A stretch of 36,800 bases of DNA from DASRVA01 sp050732935. GTDB lineage: Bacteria > Gemmatimonadota > Gemmatimonadetes > JACCXV01 > JAHWKZ01. The notes beneath the pieces were generated by a model that worked only from the letters and a program-made list of their open reading frames with translations, was not told the DNA's origin and made no database searches. The stretch spans positions 1 through 36,800 of the forward strand of contig JBOHRW010000114.1 in the NCBI GenBank assembly GCA_050732935.1. The letters are read 5' to 3'. Positions 15,112 through 22,166 of this stretch are shown here, in pieces; within the stretch, counting starts at the first letter, position 1, and every line of letters starts with the position of its first letter. The position numbers and the translations under genes are program-made.

Positions 15112-15899
15112 GTGGAGACGAGGACTCCTTCCCCCCCACGGGATACCTCAGGTGGCGGCAGGATGGAAGGGACGTGGTGGCGGCCCGGGAGGTCTGCGGG
15201 GTCGTCCGGCGGACGCTCCAGTCCGCGCCCTCGCTGAACGCCTGGGCTCGTGAGAAGGGGGAGCGGTCGGCTTCCCCGGCTGGGCGCGGGACCCTCCACG
15301 TGGCCTCCCTCGGGGACCGGCGAGCCGCGGTTCGACACGCCCGGCGCGGCGGCTGGATGCGGCCGCTCGGCGATCGTTACTTCGACCGCCCCCCGCGCCC
15401 GTTCGTCGAGCTGAAAGTGAGCGAACGCCTCCGGGCGGCCGGTGTCGACACCCCCGAGGTCCTCGCCACGCTGGTGATCCCCGCCAGGCTCGGCTACCGC
15501 AGCGACCTCGCCACCGAATGGCTCGAGCCGGGGCACGGGCTTCTCGCCCTGCTGACCCCGAACGTCTACCCGGTCGACACACGGCAGGCCGGGCTGGCCG
15601 CGGCCGGCCGGGAGGTCGGTCGCGCCCATGCCGTCGGGCTCGACCATCCCGACCTGAACGTCGGCAACCTGTTCCTTCAGCCCACCGCCGAAGGTGGCTG
15701 GACCGCATGGCTCCTCGACCTGGACCGCGCCGCGATCGGCATTGCCTCCCAGCGCACGGCCCGGCGCAACCTCGAGCGCTTCGTCCGCTCCATGGAGAAG
15801 GAGCGACACGGCGGGCGGATCGCCTGGGACCGAGCCGACCTCGAGGTGTTCTTCCAGGCCCACGCCGCCGCGTTCGGCGACCCCTCCGCCGATGCTTGA
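15108..15899 (+). CDS. Lipopolysaccharide (Kdo) kinase-like protein
   Basis: A protein-kinase-fold enzyme of the LPS kinase family (PF06293). The catalytic loop is HPDLNVGNLFL and the metal-binding motif LLDLDRAAIG, closest in style to 3-deoxy-D-manno-octulosonic acid kinase, which phosphorylates Kdo of lipid A precursors at the inner membrane. Other markers are RHARRGGWMRPLGDRYF near the N-terminus and RSMEKERHGG near the end. The first ordinary start is GTG 15174 (241 residues), but the frame reads naturally upstream (FPPTGYLRWRQDGRDVV), and CTG 15108 lies eight bases after AGGAGG and overlaps a stop as CTGA, giving 263 residues. Alternatively GTG 15112 followed by an indel in the seven-C run at 15131-15137 would join this frame. 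The gene overlaps the next by eight bases. Confidence 0.8.
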   Translation: MSGDEDSFPPTGYLRWRQDGRDVVAAREVCGVVRRTLQSAPSLNAWAREKGERSASPAGRGTLHVASLGDRRAAVRHARRGGWMRPLGDRYFDRPPRPFVELKVSERLRAAGVDTPEVLATLVIPARLGYRSDLATEWLEPGHGLLALLTPNVYPVDTRQAGLAAAGREVGRAHAVGLDHPDLNVGNLFLQPTAEGGWTAWLLDLDRAAIGIASQRTARRNLERFVRSMEKERHGGRIAWDRADLEVFFQAHAAAFGDPSADA

Positions 15900-16953
15900 C
15901 GGGTGCCGGATCGGACTGGTGCTCCTCTCGGCGATCGGCGACGTGGTGCACGCGCTCCCGCTGGTAGCCTCGATCCGCGCCGCCGCCCCGGGAGCCCGTA
16001 TCGAATGGGTGGTCCAGCCGGTTCCCGCCGAGATCGCGCGCGCCCATCCGGCCGTCGATCGGACGTGGGTTCTCGACCGCCGGCGGGGCTGGCGCGGCTT
16101 TCGCGAATTCCGGCGTCAGGTTCGCGACCAGGACTTCGACCTCGTCCTGGTCCTCCAGGCCTACACGAAGGCCAGCCTGGCGACCCTCTTCCTCCGGAGC
16201 CCCCGCAAGATCGGATTCGACCGCGCCCGCGCCCGCGAGCTCAGCTGGCTGGCCACGAACGAGCGCATCCCGGGGCGCCCGCTTCAACACGTCTGCGAGC
16301 AGTACCTCGAGTTCGCCGATCACCTGGGGGCACAGCGCCGCTACGAGTGGGCGCTGCCACTGACCGAAGAAGAGCGCGTGGACCAGGGGCGCTTCTACGA
16401 CGGCCTCGATCGGCCCTTGGCCGCCCTGGTGCCCGGTACCTCCCGCCCCGTGAAGGAGTGGCCCGCGGAGCGCTGGGCAGGGCTGGCCGACGGGCTCTAC
16501 GGCCTGGGCTACTCTCCCTGCATCCTCGGGGGCGGAGGGGCTCGCGAGCGAGCCCTCGCGGGGCGTATCGTGGAGCTTGCCCGAAACCCCGTCCGGGACT
16601 TGCTCCGGGACGACCTCCGCCGTCTTCTGTGGATTCTCGACGGGGCCGCCCTGGCGGTGTCGTGCGATACGGGGCCCTATCACTTGGCGGTCGCGCTGGG
16701 GGTTCCGGCCATCGGGCTTTACGGCGTCACCGACCCCGCCCGCGTAGGCCCGAACCGCCGATGCCTGGACCTCCTGGTGGACGCCTTTCACGAGCCCGGC
16801 GAGCCGTGGCACCCGGTCTCGGAGGCGATGCGGGCCGGTCGGATGGAGAGGATCGGGGTCGGCCAGGCGATGGACTCGGTGGCCCTCGCCCGGGCGCGCT
16901 ATCCGCGTGCCGCCCTAGGGCCCGCGCGGGCTCCGGCTCCGGAATCGGCGTGA
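15892..16953 (+). CDS. Family 9 glycosyltransferase (heptosyltransferase-like)
   Basis: A 353-residue GT-B enzyme. The N-terminus has GLVLLSAIGDVVHALPLVASI (the ADP-heptose:LPS heptosyltransferase signature), then PGARIEWVVQP, and the C-terminal domain has ALVPGTSRPVKEWPAERWAGLADG, GYSPCILGGGGARE and SCDTGPYHLAVALGVPAIGLYG, the usual donor-binding region. It adds a heptose or related sugar to the LPS core on the cytoplasmic face. ATG 15892 overlaps the end of the Kdo-kinase-like gene by eight bases, so both belong to one pathway and transcript. The last 55 bases overlap, end to end, the coding 3' end of the membrane protease on the other strand, leaving an Arg/Ala/Pro-rich tail. Confidence 0.9.
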   Translation: MLDGCRIGLVLLSAIGDVVHALPLVASIRAAAPGARIEWVVQPVPAEIARAHPAVDRTWVLDRRRGWRGFREFRRQVRDQDFDLVLVLQAYTKASLATLFLRSPRKIGFDRARARELSWLATNERIPGRPLQHVCEQYLEFADHLGAQRRYEWALPLTEEERVDQGRFYDGLDRPLAALVPGTSRPVKEWPAERWAGLADGLYGLGYSPCILGGGGARERALAGRIVELARNPVRDLLRDDLRRLLWILDGAALAVSCDTGPYHLAVALGVPAIGLYGVTDPARVGPNRRCLDLLVDAFHEPGEPWHPVSEAMRAGRMERIGVGQAMDSVALARARYPRAALGPARAPAPESA

Positions 16954-17843
16954 ACGTCGACCGGTCTTTCGCGGACGGGAGGTCGCGGCGACCCGTCGTG
17001 GGCGAACCATCCTCCGCCGGTCTGCTTCTCCAGCCAGGCCATCCCGGTCAGGAGCGCGAGGCTTCCCGCCAGCATCCCGAGGACCATGACCGCCACGATG
17101 AAGGGGAGCGGCTGGCCTTCCGGCGCGGCCCGCTCGAATGGAATCCGGACAAGCAGCAGGGATGCGGCGTTGAACAGCGTGTGGACGCCAATCGCGGCCA
17201 GCAGCGAGCGTGTCGTGAGCACGAGCCACGCCAGGATGAGGCCCAGGAAGAAGGTCGGGATGACCTGCCACGGATTGTACATGTGGAAGAGCGAGAAGAA
17301 GACGGCCGTCCAGAAGCTGGCCGACTGCGGTCCGTGGCGGCGTGCGAGCCCGTGCAGGATGACGCCGCGGAAGAGCGCCTCCTCGAGCACCGGGGCCACC
17401 GCGATCGCGAGGACCAGCGTGGCCATGCTGTCAGCCGGGTTCGTCAGATCGAGGAGATCGCGCAGCATCCTCTCGAACTCCTCGGGGACCGGGACAAAGC
17501 GCTGGATCACCACGTAGATCTCGCTGAAGACGGTGACCGAGCCGACCAGGATCAACAGGAGCGGAGGAAGGTGCCGTCGGTCGAATCCGCGCAGGCCCAG
17601 CGCTTGGCGCCACGGCCGATCCGATCGCAGGACCGCCCAGACCACCACGACCGCCAGGGCGAGCTGGGTCGGCACGGCCATCTGCGCGATCTCCGGCCAG
17701 TCCGGGAAGAGAACCAGCACGACCTGCATGAAGACGGCTCCCAGCACCACAACCGCCCCCAGCAGGGCGAGCGTCCGCAGGAGTCCCGGGTAGGGTCGGC
17801 GCCGGCGCTCGGCGCCGGCGCGTTGTGAGGGCCCGTCGTCCAC
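16899..17843 (-). CDS. CPBP-family intramembrane metalloprotease
   Basis: A membrane protein of 314 residues with about eight hydrophobic segments and the three CPBP (Abi, PF02517) motifs: EEALFRGVIL, FFSLFHM and GVHTLFNA, supplying the glutamates and histidines of an intramembrane zinc site like that of Rce1. Members cleave membrane-anchored substrates or modulate transporters; the substrate is unknown. GTG 17843 is preferred over an in-frame TTG at 17852 because TAGATT (17851-17856) lies seven bases before it and would overlap the TTG. The C-terminus past the last helix is a loose Arg/Pro-rich tail that overlaps the convergent glycosyltransferase gene. Confidence 0.87.
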   Translation of the reverse strand: MDDGPSQRAGAERRRRPYPGLLRTLALLGAVVVLGAVFMQVVLVLFPDWPEIAQMAVPTQLALAVVVVWAVLRSDRPWRQALGLRGFDRRHLPPLLLILVGSVTVFSEIYVVIQRFVPVPEEFERMLRDLLDLTNPADSMATLVLAIAVAPVLEEALFRGVILHGLARRHGPQSASFWTAVFFSLFHMYNPWQVIPTFFLGLILAWLVLTTRSLLAAIGVHTLFNAASLLLVRIPFERAAPEGQPLPFIVAVMVLGMLAGSLALLTGMAWLEKQTGGGWFAHDGSPRPPVRERPVDVHADSGAGARAGPRAARG

Positions 17844-17880
17844 GGGCCGCAATCTAGCCGCTCGTTCCCTGGCGAGCGAT

Positions 17881-18972
17881 TCAGCCGTCCCCGATCGTGA
17901 AGAACAGCTCCTCTCCGCCTCGCTCCACGCTCAGGTTGATCTCGCGGTCCCTTTCCCAGGAGTCGTCCAGCGCCGCCTGGGCCGCCGTCACGTCCCCGGT
18001 CGCCCGACGGCCCTCGATGGTGAGCAGGACGTCCCCCTCGACAAGCCCGGACAGGGCCGCGGGTGAGCCCTCGTCCACGTAGGCCACGAACACCCGCCCT
18101 TCGAAGGTCGCGGCCAGATCCAGGCCATAGTCGTGACCGGTCGTGAGCTCCCGTTCGGAAACGGGGGCGGCAGGGGTGGCGGCCTGCCGGAGATACGCCT
18201 CGCGGATGCCAAAGATCTCGCTCCCCTCGGGGTTCGCCTCCAGCCAGTCGGCGAGCGTGGCCATGCGCGAGAGCCGGTGGCGTGGCTCCAGCTCGTCGAC
18301 CACGAAGCCATGGTTGGGATTGTAGGCGCGCCAGAGCTCGTTCGTGGCGGCCGCCCGCAGACGGTCCTCTCCCCAGAGCTCGCCGAGCGCGCGGTAGACG
18401 ACCCAGTTCACGAGCGCCTCCACGGCGTAGTTACCGGGCGCCATGAGCGGGTGATCGTACGCCGCCGCACGCGCCTCGTCCGGGACGAACTCCGGGTCGT
18501 CCAGGAGATAGTGGGCGAGCTGATGGGCGAGCAGGAGCGCCCGCACGTCCCCCTCCTCGGGCACGGACGTCTCTCCGCCACCCGGGAGCCGGATGGCGTC
18601 CAGCGCCAGGACCAGCGGGTGCTCGATCGAGACCACCGGCCAGTAGCGGACGACGTAGACGTCGATCTGGCGGTACCACCACGGCAGCCCGGTCAGGTCT
18701 TGGAGCCGCTGGAGGAACAGCCGCCCCTGACTCTCCCACCATCCGGTGATCTCCTCCGAGTTCTCGCGCGCCCACTCCAGGTCGTCGGCGAGACGCCGTC
18801 CGCCGATGCCGTAGCGATCCGGATAGGCTGTCTGCAACAGCTCACCGGCGTCCCCGAAGTGGAACCGCACGACTGGAACCGCCGAGCCATCGGGCTGCGC
18901 CCGCACCGCTCCCGGCGCGGACAGCGCAGCGAGAAAGATTGCGAGCGCCGGAACCGCCGCCATCGAACGCAT
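17881..18972 (-). CDS. Secreted PDZ-domain protein with a degenerate metalloprotease motif
   Basis: A 363-residue exported protein. The signal peptide is residues 1 to about 25 (ALAIFLAALSAPGAVRAQ). The middle looks like a gluzincin metallopeptidase region: LLLAHQLAHYLLDD has the HxxxH spacing but Gln where the catalytic Glu of HExxH should be, and NYAVEALVNWVV may hold the third-ligand helix. A C-terminal PDZ domain follows (VAYVDEGSPAALSGLVEGDVLLTIEGRRATGD). It may be a non-catalytic binding or chaperone-like protein. ATG 18972 is supported by GGGAAGGGAG upstream; ATG 18963 is the alternative. It diverges from the Mrp ATPase gene across an AT-rich spacer. Confidence 0.7.
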   Translation of the reverse strand: MRSMAAVPALAIFLAALSAPGAVRAQPDGSAVPVVRFHFGDAGELLQTAYPDRYGIGGRRLADDLEWARENSEEITGWWESQGRLFLQRLQDLTGLPWWYRQIDVYVVRYWPVVSIEHPLVLALDAIRLPGGGETSVPEEGDVRALLLAHQLAHYLLDDPEFVPDEARAAAYDHPLMAPGNYAVEALVNWVVYRALGELWGEDRLRAAATNELWRAYNPNHGFVVDELEPRHRLSRMATLADWLEANPEGSEIFGIREAYLRQAATPAAPVSERELTTGHDYGLDLAATFEGRVFVAYVDEGSPAALSGLVEGDVLLTIEGRRATGDVTAAQAALDDSWERDREINLSVERGGEELFFTIGDG

Positions 18973-19056
18973 GTCTGCTCTCCCTTCCCGATGCCGCTAT
19001 ATTTCGTTTTTCATCTCGTTTGTCGCGTTGTACCTGATTCAGCCAGGACCGGTTCC
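18973..19056. promoter_or_regulatory. Divergent intergenic region, PDZ protein and Mrp ATPase
   Basis: This 84-base spacer has the only AT-rich patch nearby (TATATTTCGTTTTTC around 18998). TATATT at 18998-19003 can serve as a -10 box for the plus-strand gene, and its reverse (AAATATAGC) could serve the minus strand. No good -35 hexamers are seen, so exact promoters are unresolved. Confidence 0.4.
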
Positions 19057-20106
19057 GTGTCCATAGTCGCCGAGAAAGACGTCATCCGAACGATCCGCAG
19101 GATCAAGGAGCCCGACAGCACCAAGGATCTGATCTCGCTGGGTCGCATCAAGGACCTCACCATCCAGAACGGCGAGATCGCCTTCAAGGTGCTCGTCGAC
19201 CCGGGCCATCCGCTCTCCGAGGACGTGCTCAAGGACATCCGGTGCCAACTCGAAGACCTCGAAGGGGTCGACCATGTGGCCATCCGCCTGGAGCAGAAGG
19301 CCGGCGTGGCCGGCGGGCCGACAAAACGGCCCGCGCCCCAGGAGCCGATCCCCGGCGTCAAGAGCATCATCGCCGTGGCCAGCGGCAAAGGCGGCGTAGG
19401 CAAGTCCACGGTCGCGGTCAACCTGGCGCTGGCGCTGGCCAGCGAAGGCGGGCGCGTGGGGCTCCTCGACGCCGACATCTACGGGCCCTCGATCCCGACG
19501 ATGCTTGGCGTCCAGGGCGCCCAACCCACCGCGGTGGAGAAGCGGATCCAGCCGATCCCTCGCTTCGGGATCCAGCTCATGTCGCTCGGCTTCCTCGTTC
19601 CCGACGTCGAATCCCCCATGGTATGGCGCGGGCCGATGGTCCACTCGGCGCTCACCCAGTTCCTGCGCCAGGTCGACTGGGGGGAGCTCGACTATCTCGT
19701 CGTCGATCTCCCGCCCGGGACCGGGGACGCCCACCTCACGCTGACCCAGTCGGTCCCGCTCACCGGAGCCGTGATCGTCACGACCCCGCAGGAGATCGCC
19801 CTGATCGACGCCAAGAAGGGGCTCCGCATGTTCGACAAGGTGGGCGCCCGCATCATCGGGATCATCGAGAACATGGGCACCTTCGTATGCCCGGATTGCG
19901 GCAGCGAGCACGCGATCTTCGGTGAGGGCGGCGGTCGTGCCACCGCCGAGCGGTTCCGCGTGCCGTTCCTGGGCTCGATCCCCCTCGACACCGAGATCAC
20001 GCCGAGCGGCGACAGCGGCGAGCCGATCGTCCACGCCCGGCCCGACTCGCGGATCGCCGAGCGCTTCCGCGAGATCGCGCGCCGCATCGTGACCGTCGTC
20101 GACTGA
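19057..20106 (+). CDS. Mrp/NBP35-family iron-sulfur cluster carrier ATPase
   Basis: A 349-residue cytosolic protein. Residues 1 to about 80 form a DUF59/MIP18-like domain (KDVIRTIRRIKEPDSTKDLISLG, then DVLKDIRCQLEDLEGVDHVAI). The ATPase follows with a deviant Walker A, ASGKGGVGKSTVAVN (about 107-121), DADIYGPSIPTMLG, DYLVVDLPPGTGDAHLT, and a C-terminal CPDC (about 278-281) that bridges a 4Fe-4S cluster in the dimer. It hands Fe-S clusters to apoproteins. GTG 19057 is the start because upstream ATG 18991 lies before the only -10 candidate and adds unrelated residues. The DHH phosphoesterase gene follows after 11 bases, so the two are probably co-transcribed. Confidence 0.95.
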   Translation: MSIVAEKDVIRTIRRIKEPDSTKDLISLGRIKDLTIQNGEIAFKVLVDPGHPLSEDVLKDIRCQLEDLEGVDHVAIRLEQKAGVAGGPTKRPAPQEPIPGVKSIIAVASGKGGVGKSTVAVNLALALASEGGRVGLLDADIYGPSIPTMLGVQGAQPTAVEKRIQPIPRFGIQLMSLGFLVPDVESPMVWRGPMVHSALTQFLRQVDWGELDYLVVDLPPGTGDAHLTLTQSVPLTGAVIVTTPQEIALIDAKKGLRMFDKVGARIIGIIENMGTFVCPDCGSEHAIFGEGGGRATAERFRVPFLGSIPLDTEITPSGDSGEPIVHARPDSRIAERFREIARRIVTVVD

Positions 20107-20117
20107 AGCGTCCGGGA

Positions 20118-21194
20118 ATGGCCGAGGCCCCGAAGGAAACCGAGCGCAGGGCCACGCCCGCCGAGGCGGCCGGCGAGGCTCAGAAGAGGCTCGACTCGAT
20201 GCTCGAGGCGGTCGACCCCGCCCGCCCGGTCGCGATCTACACCCACGATCATCCCGACCCCGATTCCATCGCCAGCGCATACGCGATGCAGCATCTCCTG
20301 GGCCGGCGCCTCGAGATCGAGCCGATCATCGCCTATGGTGGCCGGATCGGCAGGGCCACCAACCACGCCATGGTCGATCAGCTCGGCGTCCGCCTCTACC
20401 CGCTGGCGAAGGTCCGTACGTCGGACTTCGGGACGAACATCCTGATCGACACCCAGCCCGAGACAGGAAACCACTCCATCCCCGCCGATCTGCCGATCGC
20501 GATCGCCATCGACCACCATCCGGTCCGACCCGAGACGAGCCGGGTGCGATTCGCCGACATCCGAACCGAGTACGGCGCCACCTCGACGATCATGTACTAC
20601 TACCTGAAGGCCGCCGGGCTGGACCTGCCGACGCGGCTCGCGACGGCGCTCCTCTTCGGGATCAAGTCGGACACCCGCGGCCTCGAGCGCGAGGCCAGCG
20701 AGGCCGATCTGCACGCCTATCTGGATATTTTTCCCCACGCCGACCTGACCCTGCTGACCCGGATCGAGAACCCGCTCATCCCGCGCAGCCACTTCGAGGT
20801 CTTCCACAAGGCGCTCGAGGAGAGCGAGATCGTGGGCAACGCGGTGGTCACCGACATCGGACAGGTCGACAACGCCGACGTGGTCGCCGAGCTGGCCGAC
20901 TTCCTGATCCCTCTTGAACGCGTCGACTACGCGCTGGTCATGGGTCGCCACCGGGACCGCCTCTACCTGAGCCTCCGGACCCGCGACGAGGGCCACGACG
21001 CGGGGCGCCTGATCTCGACGGTGGTGGGCGATCTCGGCACCGCCGGCGGGCATGGGAAGATGGCGGGTGGCCAGATCGAGCTCGGGCCAGGGGGCTCGGA
21101 TCCCGCCGACGAGGTGCGGCGCCGGCTGAAGGCCGCGCTCGGCCTGGATGAGGAGACCACGGGAAAGCCCTTGATCCGCGATGGCGAAGGTTAG
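20118..21194 (+). CDS. DHH-family phosphoesterase (NrnA-like)
   Basis: A 358-residue enzyme with the DHH/DHHA1 two-domain layout. The DHH motifs are THDHPDPDSIAS, ILIDTQPE and AIDHHPVRPE, the manganese-binding aspartates and histidines. The DHHA1 substrate domain ends in the GHDAGRLISTV and GGHGKMAGGQIEL glycine-rich loops. Relatives degrade short oligoribonucleotides or cyclic-di-nucleotide breakdown products, or hydrolyse 3'-phosphoadenosine 5'-phosphate. Which applies here cannot be told. An N-terminal extension of about 30 polar residues (ETERRATPAEAAGEAQKR) precedes the domain. ATG 20118 follows the Mrp stop by 11 bases with CGGGA as a weak ribosome site. Confidence 0.9.
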   Translation: MAEAPKETERRATPAEAAGEAQKRLDSMLEAVDPARPVAIYTHDHPDPDSIASAYAMQHLLGRRLEIEPIIAYGGRIGRATNHAMVDQLGVRLYPLAKVRTSDFGTNILIDTQPETGNHSIPADLPIAIAIDHHPVRPETSRVRFADIRTEYGATSTIMYYYLKAAGLDLPTRLATALLFGIKSDTRGLEREASEADLHAYLDIFPHADLTLLTRIENPLIPRSHFEVFHKALEESEIVGNAVVTDIGQVDNADVVAELADFLIPLERVDYALVMGRHRDRLYLSLRTRDEGHDAGRLISTVVGDLGTAGGHGKMAGGQIELGPGGSDPADEVRRRLKAALGLDEETTGKPLIRDGEG

Positions 21195-21206
21195 GGGGGC
21201 GAGGGG

Positions 21207-21671
21207 CTAGCGGGCGTAGAAGCTTTCGGTTCCGTATACCTGATACCTATCCTTCTCCCACGCGTACATCGCGCTGGAGCGCCCGGGGAAGATCAGCTCG
21301 ATGGCCGGATGGACGAGCTGTACGGCTCCCGCGTTTCCGACCACGGACTGGCGACCGCTCGGCACCACGCGCAGCTGGATGTCACCCTTCGGGAGGCGCG
21401 TGTACAGGGGATGCATCTCGTAGCCCTGAGGCGTCCCGTGGAACACGACCAGCGCGGAACGGTCCGGTCCCTTCACGACGGCGGCCACGTCCTGGCGCCC
21501 GTCGCCGTTGAAGTCCTCGCGAATGACGAGGGCCTGCTCATCGGGGAGGCTCATATCGGGTCCGAACGACCGGATGGCGCCCTGGAGCGCGGATTCCTGG
21601 GCCCGGACCGGGTCGGCGGCGGCGGCGATCGCTAGAGCGGCGACGCCGAGGGTGCGGATGGGGATTCTCAT
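21207..21671 (-). CDS. Small secreted protein of unknown function
   Basis: A 154-residue protein with a signal peptide (LGVAALAIAAAADPVRAQ, cleavage near residue 25). The mature part has EDFNGDGRQDVAAVVKG, an Asp/Asn/Gly calcium-loop-like motif of the VCBS/FG-GAP type, then short strands (ALVVFHGTPQGYEMHPLY, AIELIFPG). One such motif is not enough for a full propeller. ATG 21671 follows GGAGGT at ten bases and a consensus TATAAT at 21695-21700; a GTG at 21683 would sit on the ribosome site and is rejected. No function is recognised. Confidence 0.65.
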   Translation of the reverse strand: MRIPIRTLGVAALAIAAAADPVRAQESALQGAIRSFGPDMSLPDEQALVIREDFNGDGRQDVAAVVKGPDRSALVVFHGTPQGYEMHPLYTRLPKGDIQLRVVPSGRQSVVGNAGAVQLVHPAIELIFPGRSSAMYAWEKDRYQVYGTESFYAR

Positions 21672-21694
21672 GAGTGATAGCACCTCCTCGGATC

Positions 21695-21726
21695 ATTATA
21701 CCCCGTCGGCGAGGATCGGTCCGATC
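21695..21726 (-). promoter_or_regulatory. TATAAT promoter and adjacent 13-bp palindrome
   Basis: Minus-strand TATAAT is at 21695-21700, 23 bases before ATG 21671, with a ribosome site between. The -35 position reads CGGACC, poor by sequence, but lies inside a perfect palindrome, GATCGG-T-CCGATC at 21714-21726, which could be an operator or activator site in this divergent region. Confidence 0.5.
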
Positions 21727-21760
21727 GGAGACGCCTCAGCCCCCTGAAACGGCCTCCGGG

Positions 21761-21789
21761 TTGGCCTCCGGGTCGCCGCTCGATATCTT
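21761..21789 (+). promoter_or_regulatory. Promoter of the HicB-like gene
   Basis: TTGGCC at 21761-21766, exactly 17 bases, TATCTT at 21784-21789, then seven bases to ATG 21797. No ribosome site is present, which suggests a leaderless mRNA. Confidence 0.6.
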
Positions 21790-21796
21790 CCTTCCC

Positions 21797-22150
21797 ATGC
21801 TGAATCGTCTCCGAGAGTATTTCCGTGAGGAGCGAACGTTTCAAATCCTCCTCGAAGAGGAGGAAGACGGGACGTTCGTAGCCACTTCTCCCGCCCTGCC
21901 CGGCTACGTCGCCTACGCCCAGTCCGAGGCAGCCGCCATCCGCAAGTTGCGGCGCGCGATACGGCGCAGCATGGAGGGAATCGCCGAGGATTATCAGGGT
22001 TCGGCGGAACGGAACGGCCGGGTGAGCCGGCACCGCGCCAACCTGTACCTGCACCGCCCGCTCGACACGACGACCAAGGTCGTCATCGTATCCCTGGCCG
22101 CGACGGGGCTCGTGGCGGTTCTCTACGAGCTCCGCCGCCGCAAGGACTGA
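21797..22150 (+). CDS. HicB-like domain protein with a C-terminal membrane anchor
   Basis: A 117-residue protein. Residues about 14-57 match the HicB-like antitoxin fold (FQILLEEEEDGTFVATSPALPGYVAYAQS, then EAAAIRKLRRAI): the beta-hairpin DG and the SPALPG turn are typical. A polar stretch follows, then a single hydrophobic helix at about 93-110 (VVIVSLAATGLVAVLYEL) ending in RRRKD, so it is tail-anchored with the HicB domain probably in the cytosol. There is no HicA-type RNase toxin on either side and no ribbon-helix-helix or HTH extension, so a classic toxin-antitoxin role is unlikely. The ATG is set by the promoter seven bases upstream. An upstream longer reading from 21674 crosses that promoter and is rejected. 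Confidence 0.7.
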   Translation: MLNRLREYFREERTFQILLEEEEDGTFVATSPALPGYVAYAQSEAAAIRKLRRAIRRSMEGIAEDYQGSAERNGRVSRHRANLYLHRPLDTTTKVVIVSLAATGLVAVLYELRRRKD

Positions 22151-22166
22151 AACAGCTACCCGCTTT

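Noticed and set aside
18991..19056. ATG start for the Mrp ATPase at 18991
   Set aside because: It lies upstream of the only -10 candidate and adds a hydrophobic stretch not found in the family.
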